Source: Algoriphagus litoralis
Lineage (GTDB): Bacteria > Bacteroidota > Bacteroidia > Cytophagales > Cyclobacteriaceae
Length of the DNA: 64,000 bases
Direction of reading: 5' to 3'
NCBI RefSeq assembly: GCF_003259255.1
Contig: NZ_QGOL01000003.1
Span: 423,600 to 487,599, forward strand
In this document: one piece after another, positions 44,011-51,570 of the stretch
Layout of the letters: each line of letters starts with the position of its first letter
How positions within the stretch are numbered: position 1 is the stretch's first letter
Made by a program: the position numbers and the translations under genes
The notes under the pieces: model-generated
Database searches by the model: none
Told to the model about the DNA's origin: nothing
Seen by the model: only the letters and a program-made list of their open reading frames with translations

Positions 44011-44466
44011 ATGAAAAGTACATCCTTTTTAAAACCAACTATTTTCCTGCTTTCCATTATGGCGTTTTCCTGTGGTGAGGGAGAAAAAACAACTGAGCAA
44101 GTTTCTGAATCTACTCCCGTAGAAACTCAAGCTCCCGCCCCGGTAGCATCTGCTGAACCAAGTACCTCCGAAGAAACAGAAGAAGTGTCTGATGAAAACA
44201 GCCAAGAACTAACCGGTGAAGATAAGGTAGCCAATTCTGACTGCCTATCCTGCCACATGGTCGAGCGAAAAGTCATTGGACCCTCCTATTTGGATGTAGC
44301 TGCTGAATATGAAAATAACGAAGCTAATGTCACGATGCTGGCCAAAAAGATAATCGAAGGCGGTGTAGGCGTGTGGGGAGAAGTAATGATGCCTCCGCAT
44401 GCGACATTAAGTGAAGAAGATGCGAAAGATATGGTGCGATATATACTTAGTTTGCAACCGCATTGA
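44011..44466 (+). CDS. Small lipoprotein cytochrome c
   Basis: A 151-residue class I cytochrome c anchored by a lipid (signal ending MAFSC, Cys 21). A Pro/Glu/Thr-rich spacer of about 45 residues precedes the haem site C78-L-S-C81-H82. The axial Met is in EVMMPPH. The family is the c551/c552-like mono-haem carrier, often encoded with ThuA/sorbosone-type dehydrogenases in Bacteroidota. It should take electrons from the adjacent dehydrogenases in the periplasm and pass them to a terminal oxidase. It is followed by its own terminator. Confidence 0.9.
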   Translation: MKSTSFLKPTIFLLSIMAFSCGEGEKTTEQVSESTPVETQAPAPVASAEPSTSEETEEVSDENSQELTGEDKVANSDCLSCHMVERKVIGPSYLDVAAEYENNEANVTMLAKKIIEGGVGVWGEVMMPPHATLSEEDAKDMVRYILSLQPH

Positions 44467-44490
44467 TGATTGAATTCAATTCAACATCAA

Positions 44491-44523
44491 AAAAGGTAGC
44501 TGGAAGGCTACCTTTTATTTTTT
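44491..44523 (+). terminator. Rho-independent terminator of the cytochrome c gene
   Basis: Ten-bp stem AAAAGGTAGC (44491-44500) and GCTACCTTTT (44507-44516), 6-nt loop, then a T-rich tract. Confidence 0.82.
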
Positions 44524-44555
44524 TGGATACTTGCATTCAATATAGAAAAGAGGCT

Positions 44556-44624
44556 ATGAACGCCGGATCGATAATGCTTCCCATCCTTCTACTTATTCTT
44601 GGAATTTCTTTGATTTTGACCTGA
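44556..44624 (+). CDS. Candidate 22-residue hydrophobic peptide
   Basis: ATG to TGA encodes MNAGSIMLPILLLILGISLI followed by LT, a single membrane-length hydrophobic stretch. It lies in the 204-bp gap between the cytochrome gene and the convergent DUF7133 gene. No promoter is visible, so this is weakly supported. Confidence 0.2.
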   Translation: MNAGSIMLPILLLILGISLILT

Positions 44625-44670
44625 ATTTTAGGGCGATCATCTATTGAATTGAGTTTTTCTCCTAGAATGT

Positions 44671-47364
44671 TTATCTTGAATACAGTGTAAGCTTTTTCAT
44701 CGACCAGGGTTGTTCTCCCTTGCTTTGAGACTCAATCTTCAGGTAAGTAAATTTACCCATACTAGTCCAATTCAACGTATTAATTCCAGCAGTTCCCTTG
44801 CCTTGGGCCGCTTTTGTCCAGCTTTTTCCATCTGTACTAAGCAAAACCGAATACTCGAGAGGATAACCATCTTTGCCCGAATCAAACTGAACTTCTGAAA
44901 TAGCCTGCGGACTTGGCAATTGCACTAGAAACCACATTCCAGGTTCTTGTGCAGTTTCTGTTTTCCAGCCTTTGTAGGAAAAGGCATAAGCTGCGTCTTT
45001 AGAAGATCCCACACCCTGAAGTGCTGTGCTGCTTGCGGTAGCCTTCCAGTTGTCCTGAAAAGTAAGGGCCTTAGGAATCTCTCCGACTAGTTCATCAAAG
45101 GAATAGGACTCTTTTCTGGATTCGGTGTCCTTCCTGATTTTTGCCACATTAGCAGGTGTGATGAAGGAACCTGTGTTACCAAAATCATTGCGGATATACG
45201 AAAGTACTGAGGCAATGTATTCGTCGGTATTGGTCTTCATGGCGATCATTACGCCTTCATACTCTTTATTCGCTATAGTTCCTTTCAGACCATGCAGCAT
45301 TACTTTGGTCGCATACTCAGGATGACCGAGAATTCTTGGTGAGCCAGAGAATGGCGGTGCTATCAAGCGACCTTCCCCGGCTGGCGAACCCAGACCTTTG
45401 GGCCCGTGACAAGTCGAGCAATAGCTATCAAATATTGTTTTTCCTTTTGTAAACAGCGCGAGATCCTCTTTATCAAATTTGGTTTCGGCTGCTTTCTTGG
45501 CCTCCTCAAGCTTTTCCAGCAATTGAGTACCGACAACTTGGATCCCTTGGGATGGATTTTTTTGAAGCACATTTTTGATCAACTGATCAACCTGATCCAC
45601 TTTGAGAACATGAGCACTCAGTAATGCTTGAATGGCCACCTCAGGATTGGTATCCAAGGCAGCAGTGCTGAAGAGGTCAACCAAGGACTTTTCTCCGTAC
45701 TTATACAAGGTCTCAGCAGCTCGTAATCCCTGCATTTTGAGTTTAGGATTAGGATCAGAAAGGAATTTTTTCACCAAGTCCAAGTTCAATCCACCCAATC
45801 CTTCCAAAGTCCAAAGTGCATGAATTCGGGCAAGTTCATTTTTGGAAGAGCTTGCCATCTCAATCAAATCAGGAATAATCGTCTTATCCTGATTCAGGAT
45901 CAAAGTCTGTTGTGCCATATCTCTCCACCAGCCATTGGGATGGTTCAGGTGACGGATCAGCTCTTTGGAGGTCTCCTCATACATTCTTGGTTTTTCGGTA
46001 TTCCTCGGCATTCCCTCATAGGTCAGTCTCCAAATACGACCATTTCCGATCACATCATCCATTTGGTATTGTTGGATTTTGGTCCGGAGGTAGCTTCCCT
46101 CCTGTGTCCACTCCCCTTCCTGAATGATCCCACGGTACATATCCACGATATATAGCGTACCATCTGGCGCAGTGGCCATATCCACCGGTCTGAACAAAGG
46201 ATCGGTCGATTGGATAAATTCTGACTCTTCGCTGATGTACTTGTTTTGCAGGTAGGAAAGTCCATCTACTTTTTCGGTGACCACACGTCGTACGATTCGG
46301 CCCACTGGCTCTCCATAGATATAATCTCCAACAAGATCCTTGGGCAAGCGATCACCTCGAAACACGTCATTTCCGGCCGCACCAGTCACATTGGCCAAAG
46401 AGCCGTCAGGTTTGGCTTCCTGCATGCCGGGTTGAAAATCGGCCAGTTCCACCAAACTATATGGGACACGAAATCCCTCCTTGAGCGCTCCTTTAACTGA
46501 AAAATTTCCATAGACGATCGGAAATTGAAAGCCCTGTGGCACGCCACCAGCTCCGTCTTGGAAGAAGATGGTTCCATAGTTATCCTGTGTTACACCCCAC
46601 TGCCCCCATGGATTGCCGCTGTCTTCTTGGATCACACCCGTCGGCGTCCAACGGATGCGCTTGTTGTTATACGTACTGTACATCCAGTTGTCCAATGCCC
46701 ATATGAGAAAGCTCGTCTGATGCTCGACATTGCCTGATCTGCCTAGACCGGAGGCAAAAAGCTCCTTTTTATCGGCTTTGCCATCTCCATCGGTATCAGT
46801 AAATCGATACACATGATCCTCATTGGATTCCATAGAAAGGATGCTGTTTGGACCGAAAGGCACTACATATCGAGGAAACACCAAACTGTCCAAAAAAACC
46901 GTGCCTGTCTCATACACACCATCATCATCCAAGTCTTCCCAACGCGAGATCCGTGATGTAGGCAACAATTCGCCAGTGGCATCCAAGTCTTGCATATAGG
47001 TCCTAAGCTCCAGTACGTACATTCTGCCATTGCCATCAAACTGAATCGCGGCAGGTTCACGGATCTGAGGTTCAGAAAGAACTGGATCTATGGAAAAGCC
47101 CGGTTTGAGCATAAATGATTTCTTTTGCTCATTTGCGGAGACAGGAACCACAGGAGGTTTTGGACTCAAGTCAATACCTTTCCAAATCGGAGACTCTATG
47201 TCGATTCCTTCTGGAAGCGGAATACTTGGATAAGGTTCTTGCAATCGCTTTGGGTCCAAAGCCGCAGCAGGAGATACATCAAATGGAGATTGCTCAGGTG
47301 CTGTGCAAGCAAATACTGCCATGCAAGCACCCAGACATAGCATACTTTTCAATTCCAATTTCAT
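44671..47364 (-). CDS. DUF7133 propeller - HEAT - cytochrome c - discoidin lipoprotein
   Basis: An 897-residue lipoprotein (signal ending MAVFAC, Cys 20). A membrane-bound dehydrogenase-like beta-propeller (about 85-470) carries DTDGDGKADK-type repeats. HEAT-like helices follow (about 470-630), then a cytochrome c domain with C649-S-T-C652-H653, and a C-terminal F5/8 type C (discoidin)-like domain (about 765-897) suited to carbohydrate binding. This architecture is known as a PVC-type haem-binding CxxCH protein. It probably oxidises a sugar derivative outside the inner membrane. It is convergent with the cytochrome c gene and divergent from the chitinase gene. Confidence 0.85.
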   Translation of the reverse strand: MKLELKSMLCLGACMAVFACTAPEQSPFDVSPAAALDPKRLQEPYPSIPLPEGIDIESPIWKGIDLSPKPPVVPVSANEQKKSFMLKPGFSIDPVLSEPQIREPAAIQFDGNGRMYVLELRTYMQDLDATGELLPTSRISRWEDLDDDGVYETGTVFLDSLVFPRYVVPFGPNSILSMESNEDHVYRFTDTDGDGKADKKELFASGLGRSGNVEHQTSFLIWALDNWMYSTYNNKRIRWTPTGVIQEDSGNPWGQWGVTQDNYGTIFFQDGAGGVPQGFQFPIVYGNFSVKGALKEGFRVPYSLVELADFQPGMQEAKPDGSLANVTGAAGNDVFRGDRLPKDLVGDYIYGEPVGRIVRRVVTEKVDGLSYLQNKYISEESEFIQSTDPLFRPVDMATAPDGTLYIVDMYRGIIQEGEWTQEGSYLRTKIQQYQMDDVIGNGRIWRLTYEGMPRNTEKPRMYEETSKELIRHLNHPNGWWRDMAQQTLILNQDKTIIPDLIEMASSSKNELARIHALWTLEGLGGLNLDLVKKFLSDPNPKLKMQGLRAAETLYKYGEKSLVDLFSTAALDTNPEVAIQALLSAHVLKVDQVDQLIKNVLQKNPSQGIQVVGTQLLEKLEEAKKAAETKFDKEDLALFTKGKTIFDSYCSTCHGPKGLGSPAGEGRLIAPPFSGSPRILGHPEYATKVMLHGLKGTIANKEYEGVMIAMKTNTDEYIASVLSYIRNDFGNTGSFITPANVAKIRKDTESRKESYSFDELVGEIPKALTFQDNWKATASSTALQGVGSSKDAAYAFSYKGWKTETAQEPGMWFLVQLPSPQAISEVQFDSGKDGYPLEYSVLLSTDGKSWTKAAQGKGTAGINTLNWTSMGKFTYLKIESQSKGEQPWSMKKLTLYSR

Positions 47365-47374
47365 AAAATCCTAC

Positions 47375-47498
47375 TATTTGCTTTTTGCTGTTTTCAATCT
47401 TTAAGATACCAGCTTTTACATTATTCCAAGAAAATCACAACACAAGCTCCCGTTCTTAATTGAAGCCGGTATCTGAAGTAAAAATATTTGCTTTTTGC
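47375..47498. repeat. Pair of 14-bp direct repeats in the divergent gap
   Basis: TATTTGCTTTTTGC occurs at 47375-47388 and again, identical, at 47485-47498, 110 bp apart, in the promoter gap shared by the DUF7133 and chitinase genes. It may be a regulator site. Confidence 0.4.
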
Positions 47499-47561
47499 CT
47501 ATTTTATAATTTTTTTCAAAAAGTAATTCCGAATTTATAGAAAATTTCAACCAAGCTCTTT

Positions 47562-48782
47562 ATGTTTTCTAGATTTTCCTTCCTTTCATCCTTAGTCCTT
47601 TTCTGGGTTTGTTTCCTTTTTTCTTCCTGTGAAAGACCCTCCTCCCAAGAATCCACCTCTGGGGAATCCGCTTTCAAAGGATCAAGCGGTCTCGTAGTCA
47701 TGGCCTATTATGTGCCGGAGCGGGATTACCAACCCGAGAAAATACCTGTAGAAAAACTCACCCACATCATTTTTTCATTCACCCATGTCATCGATGGGGA
47801 AATGAAATTTCGAAAGCCGGAAGAAGCAGGACCAAAGCTTGAAGCATTGGTAAAGCAAAAGGAAAGAAATCCCAATCTCAAAGTAATGATTGCCTGTGGT
47901 GGTTGGGGTGCCGATGGGTTTTCAGACATGGCTCTTACTACCGAAAGCCGCATCAAATTCATCCAGAGTGCCAGATCATTTATCGAACACTACCAACTCG
48001 ATGGCATGGACATGGATTGGGAGTACCCTGGGATCTCCGGTGCTGGCACCAAAGCGAGGCCCCAAGACACCCAAAACTTCACGGAATTGATGAAAGGACT
48101 TCGTAAGATGTTAAATACGTTTGACTCTCCCAAGATTCTGACCTTTGCCTCGGCCGGTTGGGAGCGGTATTACGATTTTATCGATCTTAAAGAGGTGATG
48201 ACTTATGCGGATTACATGAATGTGATGACCTACGATCAGGTAACTGGGGAATCCATCTATACCGGTCATCATACCCCGCTTGGTCGCGCCAGCAAACAAG
48301 ATCTATCGGGCACGCCCTTTCAGGTATACTTAGACAGTCTCTCAGGAGAAAAAGGTAATGAACCATACTCTGCAGAACGAATAGTCGATTATCTACTGAA
48401 CAGCGGCGTAAGTCCTGCACAGATTATCATTGGATCGGCCTTTTATGGTAGAGTTTGGAAAGGAGTACCTCCAGTAAATGAGGGCTTGTATCAGAAAAGT
48501 AAGGGGATTCATATTGGCTGGTATGCGTACCATGAAATCCGATCCAAGTATGAGTCTGACAGCAGTTTTGTAAGGTATTGGGATGAAAATGCCAAATCTC
48601 CTTACCTGTACCAAGCGGACGATAGTCTTTTTGTATCCTATGATGATACGGTTTCAGTGGCTTTGAAAACCCAATTTGCAAAAGAGATGGGCCTGGGAGG
48701 TATTATGTTTTGGGAATTGGGAAATGACACCAAGGAGCCAGGGAGTCTATTGGATGCGATCGACAAAGAGGCTAAAAAGTGA
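47562..48782 (+). CDS. GH18 family chitinase-like lipoprotein
   Basis: A 406-residue glycoside hydrolase of family 18. The lipoprotein signal ends at FSSC (Cys 25). The catalytic motif DxxDxDxE is D147-G-M-D150-M-D152-W-E154, with E154 the acid. The TIM barrel continues with MTYD and the GSAFYGRVWK segment, ending near FWELGNDTK. It should cut chitin or other beta-1,4-GlcNAc polymers at the cell surface. It is divergent from the DUF7133 dehydrogenase, sharing a gap with repeats, so co-regulation with sugar oxidation is plausible. Confidence 0.93.
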   Translation: MFSRFSFLSSLVLFWVCFLFSSCERPSSQESTSGESAFKGSSGLVVMAYYVPERDYQPEKIPVEKLTHIIFSFTHVIDGEMKFRKPEEAGPKLEALVKQKERNPNLKVMIACGGWGADGFSDMALTTESRIKFIQSARSFIEHYQLDGMDMDWEYPGISGAGTKARPQDTQNFTELMKGLRKMLNTFDSPKILTFASAGWERYYDFIDLKEVMTYADYMNVMTYDQVTGESIYTGHHTPLGRASKQDLSGTPFQVYLDSLSGEKGNEPYSAERIVDYLLNSGVSPAQIIIGSAFYGRVWKGVPPVNEGLYQKSKGIHIGWYAYHEIRSKYESDSSFVRYWDENAKSPYLYQADDSLFVSYDDTVSVALKTQFAKEMGLGGIMFWELGNDTKEPGSLLDAIDKEAKK

Positions 48783-48842
48783 CTTTTTTCACAGACCATT
48801 AAAAGCTTTTCATGCATGGAATGGGTACCGCTCCTTACATGT

Positions 48843-48884
48843 AAAAAGCCTTTGAGGAGATCAGGTCCTCAAAGGCTTTTTTCT
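48843..48884. terminator. Bidirectional terminator between the chitinase and small exported protein genes
   Basis: Fifteen-bp stem AAAAGCCTTTGAGGA (48844-48858) and TCCTCAAAGGCTTTT (48866-48880), perfect, with a 7-nt loop and A/T tracts on both sides. It can end both convergent transcripts. Confidence 0.9.
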
Positions 48885-48905
48885 TAAATCTTGCAGGCTG
48901 ATTAA

Positions 48906-49286
48906 TTACTCTTTCACACGCTTACCTTCAGCGGTGAACATGTCCATCAGAGATCCTGAGGCCATATCGGCATCCTTTTTCACTAGGCTAAGGTAAACGT
49001 CATAGCCAGTGATGTTAAAATAGGCTACCAGATTGTCTCCGGTGATGGAAACTGAAGTCATTTCCTTTTCATTACCAGAGGCATCTTCCATAAAATAGCC
49101 TTTTGTTTTGCCATCCACTGTTTCAAAACGCATCGGAATCGTAGCCGTTCCTTGTGGCGTATCAAATACAGTCACAGCCCATTTTCCCTCATAATATTCT
49201 GGGGTTGGGGAAGTAAAGCTGCTCAAAGCAAATGTGACCGATAGTGCGATCAATAGGCCAAGGCTCATTGTAAATAATTTTTTCAT
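48906..49286 (-). CDS. Small exported protein of unknown function
   Basis: A 126-residue protein with a signal peptide (MKKLFTMSLGLLIALSVTFA, cleaved near 25). The mature part has the pattern GKWAVTVFDTPQGT...MRFETVDGKTKGYF, like lipocalin-type or DUF-like small beta barrels in Bacteroidota. A longer start at 49391 exists, but MKKLF at 49286 places the signal correctly. Confidence 0.65.
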   Translation of the reverse strand: MKKLFTMSLGLLIALSVTFALSSFTSPTPEYYEGKWAVTVFDTPQGTATIPMRFETVDGKTKGYFMEDASGNEKEMTSVSITGDNLVAYFNITGYDVYLSLVKKDADMASGSLMDMFTAEGKRVKE

Positions 49287-49439
49287 AATTGTTAGATGTT
49301 GGATAATGCTAAAAATTAATGAAAAAAGTTGATGAGTACATTGGACTACAAAAAAATATAACCTGAAACACGAAGTTTCACTTTGTTCCAACGAAACGCT
49401 ACCCTTTTCCTGAAATCGGCCGAATTACTAACCTTGTGA

Positions 49440-50078
49440 TCAATGGATCTTGAGCAGAATACCAGATGCAAGCTGAAAACCGTTTGATCGCCGGATATAT
49501 TGTTGATCTTCTGGGTTGATTACAATCCCATTTCCATTGTATAAGGAGTAGGATGCGTTCAGAGAAAAACTCAGTGAGAAGTTTTCCGAAATCTTTACGA
49601 TCGGGTACTGAATGCCCAGTTTACCAAAGAATCGCCCATAGTTAAGTATAAATCTCGATGGAGAAATACCGTGAATCGCTCTAAAATTCCCAAATCCCAA
49701 TTCTGGTCGAATCACAATTCGCTTACCCAGAGGAATGGAATGAAAAATAAATATTCCAGCATCACCTAGCACTGCTTCGGAAAAATAACCTGCTAAAAAT
49801 CTGTTATCGAGAATTCTTGCATTTTGGCTTTCACCATACCATCCCAACCCTGGATAGCCTACCAAACCCATATTGATGGAAATACGGTAACCCAAATCTA
49901 TCTGGTAGGTGTCTCCTAAATAGGTGTCTTCAGCAAAATCTCTATGCTGAAGCTCAACACCAAAATCAACGAAAAACTTCCCTTTTTCGAGGGTATTACC
50001 CGACTGGTTCTTTTGTGCCATACTAATTCCCACATTCAACACTAGAAGAAAGAAAAAGCTGTTAGCGGATTTGATCAC
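49440..50078 (-). CDS. Putative outer-membrane beta-barrel protein
   Basis: A 212-residue protein with a signal peptide ending SMAQ (about 22) and regularly spaced amphipathic strands (VELQHRDF, YQIDLGYRISINMGL, LSFSLNASYSLY), ending in a strand with hydrophobic alternation. The family is unknown. It overlaps the preceding carboxypeptidase-regulatory-like gene by 4 bp, so both are one transcript. Confidence 0.6.
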   Translation of the reverse strand: MIKSANSFFFLLVLNVGISMAQKNQSGNTLEKGKFFVDFGVELQHRDFAEDTYLGDTYQIDLGYRISINMGLVGYPGLGWYGESQNARILDNRFLAGYFSEAVLGDAGIFIFHSIPLGKRIVIRPELGFGNFRAIHGISPSRFILNYGRFFGKLGIQYPIVKISENFSLSFSLNASYSLYNGNGIVINPEDQQYIRRSNGFQLASGILLKIH

Positions 50079-50506
50079 GGCCTTACTACGGTTATTCTTC
50101 CCAGATCAATTACTCTGTTTCTATCCTTTGGTAAGGGTTCTATCGATAGCTCCGTGACCTTGGTGAGGGCTCCAAACTGATCCACTTCAAAAACCAAATC
50201 TGAAGGCGGAATCAAATAATATATAGCATCCATATTGCGGGAAGGAAAGACCGATTTAAACTCCCCTGTGGCATTGGTCACCACTACGTTACCCGATCCC
50301 TGCCGAGGTCCACTGAAATAAGTTCCAGAAGAAGGATAAAGTCTCAACCTAAGGTTGGGTACCGGATTACCTGTCTCATCTACGATCACCCCCTGAAATG
50401 TGTCAAAACTATCGTGAATAAACACCTGACAGGCCTTCAAAGTATAGGCTGCAATAATCAGTACAAGCACTGCAAGTATTCGGGACGGTTTTATATTCAA
50501 TCTCAT
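50075..50506 (-). CDS. Carboxypeptidase-regulatory-like (CarbopepD_reg) lipoprotein
   Basis: A 143-residue protein. A hydrophobic N-terminus ends at KAC (Cys 26), suggesting a lipoprotein anchor. The rest is one beta-sandwich repeat, FQGVIVDETGNPVPNLRLRLYP then TNATGEFKS, as in CarboxypepD_reg domains common at TonB receptors and envelope proteins. The stop overlaps the next gene's start, so the two may form one envelope complex. No enzyme domain is present. Confidence 0.6.
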   Translation of the reverse strand: MRLNIKPSRILAVLVLIIAAYTLKACQVFIHDSFDTFQGVIVDETGNPVPNLRLRLYPSSGTYFSGPRQGSGNVVVTNATGEFKSVFPSRNMDAIYYLIPPSDLVFEVDQFGALTKVTELSIEPLPKDRNRVIDLGRITVVRP

Positions 50507-50740
50507 CTTATTTCAATTTGACGGACAAAAAGTTGTCATTGGAAAGACGAACCTAATCCTCCAGATGCTTCTATTGCTAAAATAAAACTAAAAGACAGAG
50601 ATTAATATTAAGTTTTTGTAATGCAAATAGTTGACCCCACCCTCTTTCTTTGGCTTATTTAAACAAATTAGATCGAGTTGGTGGTCATCACTCAATCCGG
50701 TTTGTTTACCATTACCCATGCCATCTGATTAAAGAATTAG

Positions 50741-50775
50741 GCGGATCAGTCATTTTACCGATCTGCTTTTATTTT
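50741..50775 (+). terminator. Orphan plus-strand hairpin with T tract
   Basis: GCGGATC (50741-50747) pairs with GATCTGC (50760-50766), one G-U pair, followed by TTTTATTTTT. No plus-strand gene lies upstream in the 296-bp gap (50507-50802). It could end an uncharacterised small RNA. Confidence 0.3.
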
Positions 50776-50802
50776 TCAAGGTACTGGTAGCTGCAGGGCT
50801 TC

Positions 50803-51279
50803 TCATTTCGCTTTTATTGGTATCCAAATTTCCTCTTCAGAATTTGGGTCATTGTTTTTGTATTTTTCACCCAAAACCTCAAAATGGGGTTTATTATCTA
50901 GAACGTAGTCTGAAGTTGGCAACCACGTTTCCAAAATATAGGTAAAAATGGAATTGTCCGTGTTCAAACCCTTGTATTCAAAAACTGCATAGAGTCCGCC
51001 CGCTAAAATAAATGTTTCCATGTGAGGCGGCACATTGTCAAAGGCTGCAACTTCTACGGCTGCCCATCTTTCAAATTCATTTGTCGGCTTGAAATCCACA
51101 AAATGACTGGGATTGCAAACAATCACCGAAATCAGGTCGGTTGTCAAGTAATGGGTTATTTCTTTTCGTCTTGGTAAAAAACTCCGCCACAGTTCACCGA
51201 TTTTGTAGTCGGCTAAACTCATTGTTAATCGTGTGCCAACTAGTCTTTTTTCGCTTAATGTTTCAATTCTTGGGATCAT
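50803..51279 (-). CDS. GyrI-like/AraC effector-binding domain protein
   Basis: A 158-residue single-domain protein of the GyrI-like (BmrR/Rob effector-binding) superfamily. Visible marks are the KRLVGTRLTMSL start, IGELWRSFLPRRKEI, the AAVEVAAFDNVPPHMETF strand and YILETWLPTSDY. There is no DNA-binding domain, so it likely binds a small hydrophobic ligand or acts as a hydrolase, as some stand-alone members do. No operon partner is seen. Confidence 0.82.
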   Translation of the reverse strand: MIPRIETLSEKRLVGTRLTMSLADYKIGELWRSFLPRRKEITHYLTTDLISVIVCNPSHFVDFKPTNEFERWAAVEVAAFDNVPPHMETFILAGGLYAVFEYKGLNTDNSIFTYILETWLPTSDYVLDNKPHFEVLGEKYKNNDPNSEEEIWIPIKAK

Positions 51280-51369
51280 TTTTTCTAACCAATCATTTTA
51301 ACTACTAGCAATGTCATTTGGCAGAAAAGCGGGCTGTACCTGCCGCCAACTTTTAAATCGGCCTAAAAG

Positions 51370-51397
51370 CAAAAAACCACTCATTTCTGAGTGGTTT
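51370..51397 (-). terminator. Terminator of tRNA-Thr
   Basis: A perfect 10-bp stem, AAACCACTCA (51374-51383) and TGAGTGGTTT (51388-51397), with a 4-nt loop. On the minus strand it is followed by a T tract. Confidence 0.85.
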
Positions 51398-51400
51398 CTG

Positions 51401-51473
<73 letters not shown>

Positions 51474-51490
51474 GTTCCTTAATGGTGGTG

Positions 51491-51521
51491 CAAATATAGG
51501 CCCTGACCTGATTGACTCCAA
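51491..51521 (-). promoter_or_regulatory. Promoter of tRNA-Thr
   Basis: On the minus strand, TTG (51521-51519), 20-nt spacer, TATATTTG (51498-51491): an exact Bacteroidota consensus pair, placed 18 nt before the tRNA 5' end. Confidence 0.75.
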
Positions 51522-51570
51522 ACCCATCCTTGAAGTTTTTTGTATCTCTCAGGTTTTGAGCAGGAAAAAT

